Origin: Candidatus Hydrogenedentota bacterium
Lineage (GTDB): Bacteria > Hydrogenedentota > Hydrogenedentia > Hydrogenedentales > SLHB01
Reading direction: 5' to 3'
NCBI GenBank assembly: GCA_019695095.1
Contig: JAIBAQ010000029.1
Coordinates: 1-44,190 of the forward strand
DNA length: 44,190 bases
Positions 33,977-43,093 of the stretch are shown piece after piece. The position numbers and the translations under genes were made by a program. The notes beneath the pieces were generated by a model. The model had not been told where the DNA came from and did no database searches. It saw only the letters and a program-made list of their open reading frames with translations. The stretch's first letter is position 1. Each line of letters opens with the position of its first letter.

Positions 33977-35536
33977 CTATTTCGCCTCGATGGTTATCCC
34001 CGGCCACGTGTCGGTGCGGAAGGGAGAAGCGGGAAGTCCCGGCTTGTTGTAGAGGGTACAATCGGGATTGTCGCCCCAGCCGTAGCGTACCGCCACCGGC
34101 TTCGCGACATCGTCCGCCCAGACTACCACTTCATCGCCCTCGATCTTGGTGTTTGCCCACACGAACTTCTTGTCTTCACCGGCGACCGCAAAACCGCGTA
34201 CCGGTTCTCCGCCATTGGCCATGAGACCGCCAAACGTATTCTTGAACTTCACGTGAACCTTGTTGCCGTCGACTCGCATGGATTCATAGGTCGGTCCGGA
34301 GTAAACGGCGCCTTCCAGGTGATACACGATCTCCCATGCGGCCTGAGTCAGCCGCGCACCAACGTCTTGCTTGTTCCGCGGATGAATGTCCTTCGCCTCG
34401 CCGATGTCGATAATGACCGCCTGCCCCGTATTCGCGAGCGAAAGGGTCATCGACTGCGCCTCGCGCAGTTCGGCCCAGGCGGATGGTGCATTTGCATCCG
34501 GATTTCGTTCCATGAAATTGGCAAGCTGGACAAACAGGAATGGAAACTCGTCCGAACCCCAATTCTTTCGCCAATCCTGAATCATCGCAGGGAACAGCTT
34601 GCGATACTGATAAGCCCGGCCCGCGTTGGACTCGCCCTGGTACCAGATCGCACCCCGAATCCCATACGGAATAAGCGGCTTGATCATGCCGTTGTACAAT
34701 CCCGAAGTCCGGTGCGGATGAGCAGGCCCTGCCGGCTCGCCCGGTTTCTTCGGTTCCGCCTCGCCTTTCGCTTTCGCTTCATCCGCCGCTTTCTGCCACT
34801 CGGCCAACGCCGCATCGTACTGCTTCTTGGCTTCCGGATACTTCGCGATCGTATCGTCCCATCGCTTCACGATGACGTCGAGATCGGGGTCGGCCTCCAA
34901 GGTCGGACGGCTGGTCCACGCTTCTGCCGGCGTCCCGCCCCACGAGGAATCGATCAAGCCAACAGGCACTTTAAGGATCTCATTTAGCCTGCGGCCAAAA
35001 AAATACCCCACGGCCGAGAAATCCTTGACCGTCTCAGGCGAACACAATGCCCACGACCCCGAACACCCATCCAACGGCTCGCCGGAAACTTTCTTTGCCA
35101 CCGTGAACAATCGCACCTCGGGATGGTTGGCCTCGGCGATTTCTTTCTCGGCATTGTTCACGAGCGAAACGGGCCATTCCATATTGGACTGCCCCGAGCA
35201 CACCCACACCTCACCCACGAGCACATCGTGGATGACCGCCGTTGCCCGGCGAGACTTAATTGTCAAGTCGTAGGGACCTCCAGCCGTCATAGGCTCCAGA
35301 GCCACCTTCCACGCCCCAGTCTCGTCAGCACGCACGCTGGCAGACCTGGAGGCCAGCGTTACTTGGACCTTCGCTTTCGGTGCGGCCTTGCCCCACACCA
35401 TGACCGGTTTCTGCTGTTGCACAACCATGTGGTCGCAGAACATTGACGGCAAAGTGATTTCAGTTGTCGCGGCTTTCGGCTGAAATGTGGCGCAGCCAGC
35501 GCCAAGCACGCATAAAGCAATGAGGATTCCCCGCAT
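33977..35536 (-). CDS. Sialate O-acetylesterase-family (SASA) esterase, exported
   Basis: A 519-residue SGNH-type esterase. The N-terminus ILIALCVLGAGCATF is a signal sequence with a possible lipoprotein cysteine at 15. An Ig-like domain follows (about 26-105). Catalytic Ser117 is in VCSGQSNMEWP; the Asp-His pair is in IGEAKDIHPRNKQDVG. A GAIWYQGESNAG block provides the oxyanion residues. An insert rich in Lys/Glu/Pro (about 255-285) breaks the fold between them. Enzymes of this group remove O-acetyl groups from sialic acids, xylan or other glycans outside the cytoplasm. It would act with the sugar-processing genes in the window, though not in their operon. Confidence 0.9.
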   Translation of the reverse strand: MRGILIALCVLGAGCATFQPKAATTEITLPSMFCDHMVVQQQKPVMVWGKAAPKAKVQVTLASRSASVRADETGAWKVALEPMTAGGPYDLTIKSRRATAVIHDVLVGEVWVCSGQSNMEWPVSLVNNAEKEIAEANHPEVRLFTVAKKVSGEPLDGCSGSWALCSPETVKDFSAVGYFFGRRLNEILKVPVGLIDSSWGGTPAEAWTSRPTLEADPDLDVIVKRWDDTIAKYPEAKKQYDAALAEWQKAADEAKAKGEAEPKKPGEPAGPAHPHRTSGLYNGMIKPLIPYGIRGAIWYQGESNAGRAYQYRKLFPAMIQDWRKNWGSDEFPFLFVQLANFMERNPDANAPSAWAELREAQSMTLSLANTGQAVIIDIGEAKDIHPRNKQDVGARLTQAAWEIVYHLEGAVYSGPTYESMRVDGNKVHVKFKNTFGGLMANGGEPVRGFAVAGEDKKFVWANTKIEGDEVVVWADDVAKPVAVRYGWGDNPDCTLYNKPGLPASPFRTDTWPGITIEAK

Positions 35537-35674
35537 TTCCGTTCCCTTTCCCGGTTAAGGACGCGCGGGCCACGGCCCGCCACGCCAGTCAGAAGAGCAT
35601 TGTATCGCTCTGCGGGCGGGTACGGTCAACTCGTTTCTTTGCCCGCGATGCCGCACGCGGTGTAGCATGTCCGC

Positions 35675-37264
35675 ATGGGAGATTTCATAAAACGCGCATT
35701 CGATTCTCTTGAACGGGGACGCCGGTTCGTTACCCACGATATCTGGTACATCGGCCGTCCCGGCGAGCAGATTCCCCACGGATTCATCATCAAGCAGGTG
35801 CGCGTCATCATTTTGCTTATGCAAAACCTGCTCCAAGGCGCGCTGCTCCTGCGCGCCGCCGCGCTCACTTTCACAACAACGCTCTCCATAGTGCCGTTTT
35901 TGGCCATCATCTTCTTCGTGATCCAGGAACTGAACCTCGGAGCCGACATATCGAACTTCGTTGTCTCCATGCTCGAAGAGAGCCGAGCTCAACCGGTTGT
36001 GACCACTTTAGACTCCCAACCTCAGTCACTGTTGCCTTCTCAGGAAACCGGCGGCGAGAAGTCCGCGGATACCCTGGACCCCAACGAGCGAGCCGCCAAA
36101 ATGCTCAACGAACGAGTTGCCAATATGCTCGTCGAGTGGGTCTTTCCCGAACTGAAGAACGAACTACCCAGCGACAAAGCCGCCGACCCCGTCGCATGGA
36201 TCGTTCAGAGAGCTCAGCAAGGCGTGGATCTGCGCGCCATGGGAACCTTGGGCATATTCTTCGTCCTTGCCACGGTGTTTGGACTCATGTGGAATATTGA
36301 GTCGGCTTTCAATGCAATTTGGGGCCTGAAGTCCACCCGCTCCTGGTACCGCATCTTCAGCGATTACATGATGGTCGTGATCTTGCTCCCGTTCCTCGTG
36401 GCGGGCGTCTTGAGTGTCACCGCTGTGCTGACAAGCGGACCCCTGGCAGAACGCCTCGGAATCCTCGCCTACGGTCTTCGAGGCATTCAATACATCGTCA
36501 TATGGCTTGCCTTTGCCGTGCTCTACGCGATGGTGCCCAACACAAAGGTGATGTGGCGCTACGCATTACTCGGAGGGGTCGTGGCGGGCACGATGTGGTG
36601 CCTCACCTCGTGGGCATACGTCGAACTCCAGATCGGCGTGAGCCGCAACAGCCTCATCTACTCAAGCTTCGTGCTATTCCCGCTCTTGCTCATGTGGATT
36701 CACATCAGTTGGATCATCCTGCTCTTCGGCGCCGAACTGACGTTCGCCTACCAGAACGAAAAGACCTTCGCGATGGAACGCCACGCCGCGGGCGCGAGCC
36801 ACGCCTATCGCGAAGCCGTGGGACTCCGCGCGATGGTCGAAGTGTGCCGACGATTCGATGCCGGCGAACCCGGTATGTCCGTTTCGGAAGCGGCCGAAGA
36901 CTGGAACGTCCCCACGCGCCTGATAAACCAGACCCTCGACCTGCTTGAAGATGCCGGACTCGTGCGCCGCTGCGGCACGGAGCCGGTGACCTACGCGCCC
37001 GCGCGCTCCATCCACAAGATCACCATCGGAGACGTCGTCCATTCGCTTCGCGAAGCCGGACGCGAACCTTCCGCGCTACGCCAGGATGAACTTCTGCGTC
37101 CCCTGTTGGAAGAGGTCTCCGCGGCGGAATCGGTACCCCTTCGTGCGAACATGTCCGACCTGATTCACCGGTTCAATCCGCCCTTGCCGCTTATCGCGCT
37201 GGATGATGAGGAAGCTCCCGAAGAACTCGAAGATCAATCCGGAAACACGCAACCGGTTTCATAA
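35675..37264 (+). CDS. YihY/BrkB-type membrane protein with C-terminal winged helix
   Basis: A 529-residue protein. Six membrane helices match YihY/virulence factor BrkB: LLLRAAALTFTTTLSIVPFL at about 58, the FGLMWNIESAFNAIWG segment, and LYAMVPNTKVMWRYALLGG. After about residue 360 a soluble tail carries a winged helix (SVSEAAEDWNVPTRLINQTL then LEDAGLVRRCG) and an acidic end. Plain YihY proteins are about 290 residues, so a long insert (about 100-175) and the tail are extra. The family has no agreed function. The start ATG at 35675 has no clear ribosome site. It is divergent from the acetylesterase gene. Confidence 0.85.
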   Translation: MGDFIKRAFDSLERGRRFVTHDIWYIGRPGEQIPHGFIIKQVRVIILLMQNLLQGALLLRAAALTFTTTLSIVPFLAIIFFVIQELNLGADISNFVVSMLEESRAQPVVTTLDSQPQSLLPSQETGGEKSADTLDPNERAAKMLNERVANMLVEWVFPELKNELPSDKAADPVAWIVQRAQQGVDLRAMGTLGIFFVLATVFGLMWNIESAFNAIWGLKSTRSWYRIFSDYMMVVILLPFLVAGVLSVTAVLTSGPLAERLGILAYGLRGIQYIVIWLAFAVLYAMVPNTKVMWRYALLGGVVAGTMWCLTSWAYVELQIGVSRNSLIYSSFVLFPLLLMWIHISWIILLFGAELTFAYQNEKTFAMERHAAGASHAYREAVGLRAMVEVCRRFDAGEPGMSVSEAAEDWNVPTRLINQTLDLLEDAGLVRRCGTEPVTYAPARSIHKITIGDVVHSLREAGREPSALRQDELLRPLLEEVSAAESVPLRANMSDLIHRFNPPLPLIALDDEEAPEELEDQSGNTQPVS

Positions 37265-37310
37265 CACTCGCCACTGACTCCAGGATGTCCGTGCCCGCCC
37301 ATGCCCGCCC

Positions 37311-37340
37311 GTGTCAGTCCGTGTCAGTCCGTGTCAGTCC
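37311..37340. repeat. Ten-base tandem repeat, three copies of GTGTCAGTCC
   Basis: Three perfect copies plus a partial GTG after them, with degenerate CCGTGCCCGCCC units before (37290-37310). It lies between the 3' ends of the YihY and GCS2 genes, where no coding frame is expected. Confidence 0.9.
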
Positions 37341-37423
37341 GTGCTGTGGCGTGGTCTCCTGACCGCGCCACTCTTACGACCGAAGGTCTCCACTGCGTCC
37401 GGCGCTCGTCCGTGTGCTCTCCC

Positions 37424-38668
37424 CTAAAACATCTCGCCCGCCGCCAGGCACTCGCACAGCTTCCCATAGACCTCTTTCACACGCAGCCGCGATAAATCTC
37501 CATCCAACGCGCGTAATATTCGACGGGCTAGTGACCCCTTCTGCGCAATACGATTCAAGGGAATCATAACCTCGGGGGACGCGTCGGTGAGCACGGACTC
37601 AAACAGGTGCTGCCACAGCTCACCGGCGGTGGCTGAAGCAGTATCCAATCCGAACGCACTCAGATAGTGCCGATTCGTGATCACCGCCGACTCCGCATCG
37701 CAAACTGCGGCCTGCAGGATCGCAAAGAGCGGTTCCACGTCCCACGTCTTCTGTTCCGCGTACGAAAGGAATCGCTCTTCACACAATGCACGCAACACGT
37801 CCGCGATTGCCGTCACTATGGCCAGATCGGCCTGCGGACATTCTTGAATGTCCAGCACGCGAATTTCGATCGTGTTGCGATCGAATCGCGCGATCGCTCC
37901 GCGCGCATTCAACCACTCCTCCTGCAACGTGCCCTCGGAATCATACGGCGCAATGTCCCGGTACATCCGCTGCAAGATCTCTCTCTCGTAGGCTTCGGGC
38001 GAGAACACCGCCTCCGGGATCACACGACCCGTCACCGAAGGCACTTTCGCGCAGTTGCCCCGGTACGCCTCCATGCGATTGTCTAGAAACTCGCCCGCCA
38101 TCAGTTCGAACACAGGCGAACTTGCTGCCAACGCAGGCATAACCGGCATCAGCATGCGTATCGCCGCATGAAGCCGCCCAAACTCGTCCGCGTTCGCAAA
38201 CGGCAGATTAAGATGCACGCTCTGCAGATTCGACCAGCCGTGCCCCTGACACCCGAAGATCCGGTCAAAAGCGTTGTAGATCTCCATGTTCTCGTGAGGC
38301 CACAGGCGCGTCTCCGTGAGCGGATCCATCCACGGATGCATCGCCGTCGGCATCAGCCGCGCGTTCAGCGGCTGGAGCAGACTGTCTATCTCGACAATCT
38401 GCTCCTGAAACGTCTTATACACGCCATCCAACGCGGAGACTGGATTCGTCGTCTTCAATTCCACGACGTGCAGCGCCAACTCGTTCGACCAGCTTAAGAG
38501 ACCCCGATCGACCGATATTTCCGGACCGCTTTCGGCGCCTTCGCCCGCGGCAGCCGCCAGCAGGCGATCGGCAATCGGCAAAATCGAAAGCGTCTCGCGG
38601 TCGACGATCATGTACTCCAATTCGACGCCATAGCCCTTGAATAAATGCAGGCAAAGGGGAGAAGTCAT
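37424..38668 (-). CDS. Carboxylate-amine ligase of the GCS2 (glutamate-cysteine ligase 2) family
   Basis: A 414-residue protein of the glutamine-synthetase-like amidoligase fold. The N-terminal FKGYGVELEYMIVDRETL is the GCS2 signature (GxExE type); WSNELALHVVELKTTNP follows. The catalytic core includes HPWMDP and the metal-binding GWSNLQSVHLNLPF. The C-terminal arm has RFDRNTIEIRVLDIQE. Members use ATP to form amide bonds, classically glutamate plus cysteine, but the role in this cassette is unknown. Its ATG (38668) overlaps the stop of the RimK-like gene by four bases (ATGA), so the two are coupled. Confidence 0.88.
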   Translation of the reverse strand: MTSPLCLHLFKGYGVELEYMIVDRETLSILPIADRLLAAAAGEGAESGPEISVDRGLLSWSNELALHVVELKTTNPVSALDGVYKTFQEQIVEIDSLLQPLNARLMPTAMHPWMDPLTETRLWPHENMEIYNAFDRIFGCQGHGWSNLQSVHLNLPFANADEFGRLHAAIRMLMPVMPALAASSPVFELMAGEFLDNRMEAYRGNCAKVPSVTGRVIPEAVFSPEAYEREILQRMYRDIAPYDSEGTLQEEWLNARGAIARFDRNTIEIRVLDIQECPQADLAIVTAIADVLRALCEERFLSYAEQKTWDVEPLFAILQAAVCDAESAVITNRHYLSAFGLDTASATAGELWQHLFESVLTDASPEVMIPLNRIAQKGSLARRILRALDGDLSRLRVKEVYGKLCECLAAGEMF

Positions 38669-40140
38669 TTTTCGGGTCTTGCTTCCGTGAGTTTCTCAAG
38701 GCGCCGCAGAAAGACCTCCATGACCTTGAGGTACAATTCGTCTTTCAGCACGCGATCCTCGAACCCGGCTTCAACGCTGGGGTTGTCGTTTACCTCGATG
38801 ACGTATGTGCGCCGCCCGCTTTCCTTGAGATCGACGCCGTAGAATCCGTTTCCGATGAGTTTTGCCGCGCGCAACGCGGTGCTGACGACCTGCGCCGGCG
38901 CTTCGCTCACGGGCAGTGTGTCCACCTTGCCGTAGTGTTTCTTGCCGACCTGGTCCGTGCGTTGAATCTGCCAATGATTCTCGGCCATGTAGTACCGGCA
39001 CACATACAGCGGTTTCCCGTCAAGTATCCCCACGCGCCAATCGTATGGCGTCGGCAAGAACTCCTGCGCCAACACCAAATCCGATTCCGACAACAGCTCT
39101 TCGACTTTGTCGTGAAGGCTTGCCTCGTCCGCCGCCTTATAGACTCCGAGCGAAAACGAGCTGTCGGGCTTTTTCAGAATGCACGGAAGACCTATTTTCG
39201 GAATGATGTCTTCGACATTGGCCTTGTGCACAATCAATGTCTTCGGGATGCGCACCCGGTGCAGATCGAGCAGTTCCGTCAAATACACTTTGTTGCCGCA
39301 TTTGACGATAGAATCCGGATCGTCGATGACCACCATTCCCTCCGCAAATGCCCTGCGCGACCAACGGTAGGTGTGGTGATCAACAAGCGTCGTCTCGCGT
39401 ATGAACAAGGCATCGTACTGCGGCAACGAACCGTAATCGTCTTTCTCCAGCAACTCCGCGTCCATGTCGAGTTCCCGCGCCGCCTTGATGAACTTGTTCA
39501 GCGCGCGTTCGTTCGAAGGCGGATCGGATTCTGTTGTGCTGTGGAGAATCGCGATGTCATAGCGCGATTGCGTACGCCATGTCGTTCCAGCACGATACCG
39601 ACGGAAATAGTCCGTCGCGAGTTCGATGACGAACGGATGATGCGTCTCCGGAATCTCGTTAGCGGAAATAACGCGCAAACTGCGCAACTGCCACCCTTCA
39701 TCTTCCGTGTGCACGAAGTTGGCGCGCATTAGCGGACACTGGAACAAACGGAAAATGTACCCGGCCAACTTATCGTAACGCTTGGCCACGTTGCGCCCGA
39801 AATAGATGCTCAGCGTGAATTCGTGGGAGTGAATGTGCTTCAGACTGTTCTGAATCAGCTCGTCCAGTTCGTCCGATGCCAGCCGGATGATGGCTGCCGT
39901 CTTGATGTCCTGAATCGTTTCGATGCTCGGCAGGGGCTTGTGCCCTCGCGCCGTCGCCAACAACGACACGTAGTACCCCGTGCTCTGATACCGGTACGTC
40001 CGGCACAGATTGAACACCCGCGCGCCCCGCAAGCGGTAGTACTTGGGGTCGGTCAGATAATCCCGCGCGGCAACGACTTCGCATCCCGAAATCTTCAGGG
40101 GCCAATTGCGGGGTTTGTTAACGACTATAAGAACCGACAT
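38665..40140 (-). CDS. RimK-like ATP-grasp ligase with RLAN N-terminal domain
   Basis: A 491-residue ligase. The first about 200 residues (VVNKPRNWPLKISGCEVVAA to NEIPETHHPFV) match the RLAN domain that precedes some RimK-type ATP-grasp enzymes. From about 205 the ATP-grasp proper follows: DALFIRETTLVDHHTYRW, the ATP-binding lysine segment GLPCILKKPDSSFSLGVYK, and the metal-binding end YVIEVNDNPSVEAG. These enzymes couple carboxyl groups to amines, including adding glutamates to peptide tails. The gene directly abuts the C39-like gene (stop 40141) and overlaps the GCS2 gene. Confidence 0.92.
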   Translation of the reverse strand: MSVLIVVNKPRNWPLKISGCEVVAARDYLTDPKYYRLRGARVFNLCRTYRYQSTGYYVSLLATARGHKPLPSIETIQDIKTAAIIRLASDELDELIQNSLKHIHSHEFTLSIYFGRNVAKRYDKLAGYIFRLFQCPLMRANFVHTEDEGWQLRSLRVISANEIPETHHPFVIELATDYFRRYRAGTTWRTQSRYDIAILHSTTESDPPSNERALNKFIKAARELDMDAELLEKDDYGSLPQYDALFIRETTLVDHHTYRWSRRAFAEGMVVIDDPDSIVKCGNKVYLTELLDLHRVRIPKTLIVHKANVEDIIPKIGLPCILKKPDSSFSLGVYKAADEASLHDKVEELLSESDLVLAQEFLPTPYDWRVGILDGKPLYVCRYYMAENHWQIQRTDQVGKKHYGKVDTLPVSEAPAQVVSTALRAAKLIGNGFYGVDLKESGRRTYVIEVNDNPSVEAGFEDRVLKDELYLKVMEVFLRRLEKLTEARPEK

Positions 40141-40854
40141 TCAGCTCTTGTTGGCCTTTGGCTCGATGAGCAGCAAGTTTCCGTCGTAGGTCAGGACGCC
40201 CAGCAAGATAGCGCACAGCACCCGATCAATACTAACCGAATAGAAGTGATCCTTCGCAAACGGATTTGGTTCCAACGGATCGGCCACCAGCACTTCTCTG
40301 TGATCCGAATCGTACCCGCACAGGACCACAAAATGCCCTTGGGGATCCCCGCGAATATCGTCCCACTCGTTCTTCGGCCCGTATTCGCGCGGACACTGGT
40401 ACAAATACGTCGAACTCAATCCCGTCAACACCGGTGTCGATTGAGTGAGGATTCGCTCCAGAAGGCTTACCGTCAGCTCCTCAAAGAGGACGCGCCCTCC
40501 AAGCTTCAATACATCGATGTACGCGCGCACCGCCTTCTTGCGCTTCTCCGAGCGCGAGTAATGCAGCCGGCTCTCCAACTTGTCAATCAGAGCGACCGGC
40601 GGAAGCGACTGCCACGTCGGATCGAATATGCGCAGGTTGTACGAATAGAGCGACACATCGTACCCCCGGCGCAACGCATGACCCGCCAACAGCGATGCCA
40701 GCGTGCCGCCTTCTTCCAGGCTGGGAGTCTCTTTGATGACCTGGTCGAGCTCTATATCGTCCCCAAAATAATGATATACAGCATGCAGACATGTCGGTCC
40801 GCATGTTGTGTCGTCGGGCTGCGGAAGTATTTCAAGATGCGTCGCGCTGTTCAT
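40141..40854 (-). CDS. C39-like papain-fold peptidase
   Basis: A 237-residue cysteine peptidase. The start QPDDTTCGPTCLHAVYHYFG gives the oxyanion Gln12 and catalytic Cys18. His174 lies in PQGHFVVLCGYD and Asp192 in VADPLEPN, completing the triad. There is no membrane helix or ABC domain, so it is not a bacteriocin exporter; it would act in the cytoplasm. It is the first gene of the three-gene cassette and its stop abuts the next start. The ATG at 40854 has a weak AGG four bases upstream. The role may be to trim or reverse the modification made by the ligases. Confidence 0.87.
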   Translation of the reverse strand: MNSATHLEILPQPDDTTCGPTCLHAVYHYFGDDIELDQVIKETPSLEEGGTLASLLAGHALRRGYDVSLYSYNLRIFDPTWQSLPPVALIDKLESRLHYSRSEKRKKAVRAYIDVLKLGGRVLFEELTVSLLERILTQSTPVLTGLSSTYLYQCPREYGPKNEWDDIRGDPQGHFVVLCGYDSDHREVLVADPLEPNPFAKDHFYSVSIDRVLCAILLGVLTYDGNLLLIEPKANKS

Positions 40855-40884
40855 CGCCTGATTCAGATATGTGTTCCATCCAAG

Positions 40885-42147
40885 TTATGCCACGCGATGG
40901 TGCGCACGGCCTAAGACAACTTGCTCCGTGGCCGGATCGAAATAAAGCGTGCGGCCTTGCTTGAATGCCTCGACCCCCATCCCGATAGCCACCATCGTCC
41001 TGTAAGACATCTCTTCATCACACACGCACTTCTCGCGCGTACGGATGCATCGAACCCAATTGTCGAAGTGCTCTTCCCGTTCGCCCGCGGGGAGCTCGAT
41101 GCCCCGTTCCTGGCCAAACCGCGCTTGCACGTCCTTGCGAAATTCGTACTCGGCCTCGATGGTAAGGCCGCTTTCGGCTACGTACATCGTCGCCTCACGC
41201 CCACGAATGACCGCCGGCAACTCCCCTGCGCTTGCTGCCGACGACGCAAGAACCACCGTGCGGCTGTTGGGAAACTCGCAAGTTACCACAAACGAGTCCG
41301 GCGCCTCGCGACCATCCTGCGCATACACACCGCCCGCCGCCGACACGCGAACCGGGAACTCCGCCCCGAGGGCGACCATCAAACCGGCCAGCTTCTCGTA
41401 ATGCTGATCGGTCGCGACGCCGCCGCTGTAGTCCCAATACTTGCGCCATCCCAAATATCGGTCTTCGGTGAATGGGCGCTTCTCCGCGGAACCCACGAAT
41501 GCGTCCCAATCCAAAGTCGCCGGAGTCACATCGCGGAAATCCTGCGCTACCTGCGCCTGCGCCGCGCGTGGACGGTAATTCTCCTGACTCCACAGAATCG
41601 GTCCCAGCTTCCCCGACGCAACAATCTCATGCGCCGCATGCCACTGAGGCTCCGATGCCGATTGCGACCCGATCTGCACAACACGTTTTGTGGTGGCTGC
41701 GGCGTCCCTGAACGCCCTGGCCTCCTCGATGCTGTGCGCCATTGGCTTTTCGCAGTACACGTCCTTGCCTGACTGCATCGCCGCAATCGCGATAGGCGCA
41801 TGCCAATGATCTGGCGTTGCGATTACGACCGCATCGATATCCGGACGTTCAACGAGATCCTGCCAGCGATGCAGCAGTTCTCCGCCGCTCGCGGCTTGTG
41901 CGCGCAGCTTGCGCGGCTCGAAGATGTCGCACACCGCCGCCACGCGGACGTTCAGCGACGCGCTCTTGGCCGTCGCTTCGCGAAGCAACTGCATACCGCG
42001 GTTGCCCATCCCAATGATGCCCAAGCGTATCCGGTCATTCGCGCCCAATGTGCGCGCGGCGGCCCTCGGCGCGCCTGCCGCAACACCCGCCGCCAACGCC
42101 GCCGAAAGCGAGATGAACTTCCGTCGCGTGATTCCGGTTTGCTTCAT
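40885..42147 (-). CDS. Tat-exported Gfo/Idh/MocA oxidoreductase
   Basis: A 420-residue protein. Residues 1-31 are a twin-arginine signal (TRRKFISLSAALAAGVAAGA, Arg8-Arg9). The NAD-binding fold reads GIIGMGNRG at 43-51. VIATPDHWHAPI and the signature YCEKPMAHS (Glu133-Lys134-Pro135) are intact. The C-terminal domain has HYEKLAGLMVALG and conserved GREAT-type turns. Export suggests the NAD(P)-bound, folded enzyme oxidises sugars in the periplasm. It ends 30 bases before the C39 gene, so some read-through is likely, and follows the DUF1080 gene by 109 bases. Confidence 0.92.
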   Translation of the reverse strand: MKQTGITRRKFISLSAALAAGVAAGAPRAAARTLGANDRIRLGIIGMGNRGMQLLREATAKSASLNVRVAAVCDIFEPRKLRAQAASGGELLHRWQDLVERPDIDAVVIATPDHWHAPIAIAAMQSGKDVYCEKPMAHSIEEARAFRDAAATTKRVVQIGSQSASEPQWHAAHEIVASGKLGPILWSQENYRPRAAQAQVAQDFRDVTPATLDWDAFVGSAEKRPFTEDRYLGWRKYWDYSGGVATDQHYEKLAGLMVALGAEFPVRVSAAGGVYAQDGREAPDSFVVTCEFPNSRTVVLASSAASAGELPAVIRGREATMYVAESGLTIEAEYEFRKDVQARFGQERGIELPAGEREEHFDNWVRCIRTREKCVCDEEMSYRTMVAIGMGVEAFKQGRTLYFDPATEQVVLGRAHHRVA

Positions 42148-42211
42148 CGTATCCTCTACCAGACAACCGCACTCGGTCGCCGCCGACCTGTTTACTGCAC
42201 GTAGTCAATCA

Positions 42212-42246
42212 ACCCATCGGACCCATAGGTCCCATACGACCCATAG
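42212..42246. repeat. Nine-base tandem repeat behind the DUF1080 gene
   Basis: Four units of ACCCATcgg / ACCCATagg / tCCCATacg / ACCCATag. Read on the minus strand it starts ten bases after the DUF1080 stop codon, in the gap before the Gfo/Idh gene. Confidence 0.85.
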
Positions 42247-42256
42247 AGTCTTCTAC

Positions 42257-42955
42257 TTACTTCTTAGCCGGAAGCGTCTTAATCCGCAGATTACGGAACT
42301 CCACCGAATCCGAATGGCTCTGCAGACCGATATACCCCTTTGCCGGGCGGTTATCTGCAGGCTTCTGCCATTCCTCTTTTACGGTGTCCTTCGTGAAGTC
42401 AGTGACCTTCACGTCATAGACTTCCTGGCCATTAAGGATGGTCTTGATTCGTGGGCCGTCGGCCATGACTTCAACCGTATTCCATTCGCCAAACGGTTTG
42501 TCGGCTTCCACCTTCACCGGTTGCACCGCGTACAACGAACACGCCCGCTGATACGGCGTCGGCCAACCAGGACGCAGCACCTGAATCTCAAATCCGTCAA
42601 ACGCGGGATTGCCTACCTTGGGCGCGCGAATGCCAACACCCGAGTTGCCTTCGCCGGACACGCAACGGTATTCATAACGAAGAACGAAGTTGTCGTACTC
42701 TTCGTTTGTGAACATCCAATCGCCGCCCTCTTTCCCCGTCACGAGTATCTTGCCGTCTATTGCCTGATACGCTTCTTTGTTCGTGCCGCGAATCCACCAG
42801 CCATCGAGATTCTTGCCGTTAAACAGCGGAACAAATCCGTCCTTCGCCTCATCCGCCGTGAGAATCCCCTGCGCCACATAATCCGGTTTTTCCTGCGCCT
42901 GAACCATCGCCATGAACCCGAGCATAAGCGCAAAAACAACGACTGTTTTCTTCAT
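42257..42955 (-). CDS. DUF1080 (3-keto-disaccharide hydrolase-like) secreted protein
   Basis: A 232-residue exported protein. Signal peptide 1-19 (TVVVFALMLGFMAMVQA). The jelly-roll domain begins DGFVPLFNGKNLDGWW, the diagnostic start of DUF1080, with WMFTNEEYDNFVLRYEYRC, SGEGNSGVGIRA and FDGFEIQVLRPG following. Some members cleave 3-keto-glycosides made by Gfo/Idh dehydrogenases, which are encoded on both sides here. The frame is open to 43063; the ATG at 42955 has AAGGGGG upstream and puts the signal peptide first. Confidence 0.9.
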   Translation of the reverse strand: MKKTVVVFALMLGFMAMVQAQEKPDYVAQGILTADEAKDGFVPLFNGKNLDGWWIRGTNKEAYQAIDGKILVTGKEGGDWMFTNEEYDNFVLRYEYRCVSGEGNSGVGIRAPKVGNPAFDGFEIQVLRPGWPTPYQRACSLYAVQPVKVEADKPFGEWNTVEVMADGPRIKTILNGQEVYDVKVTDFTKDTVKEEWQKPADNRPAKGYIGLQSHSDSVEFRNLRIKTLPAKK

Positions 42956-43050
42956 ACCAACCCCCTTGTGCCAATTGCCGGCCGTGTGCGCCATGCCGCG
43001 AATCAGAGACTCCGGCCCTTGCTTTCCAGCCGAATATGCCATTTTGAAGA

Positions 43051-43079
43051 CTGGCGGCCCCACATCGCGAGGCCGCCAG
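43051..43079 (-). terminator. Hairpin between the Gfo/Idh and DUF1080 genes
   Basis: CTGGCGGCC (43051-43059) pairs perfectly with GGCCGCCAG (43071-43079) across an 11-base loop. On the minus strand TCTTCAAAATGG follows, so termination may be partial. The heptamer repeat 43094-43125 lies just before it. Confidence 0.55.
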
Positions 43080-43093
43080 TACGCAACTAACTC

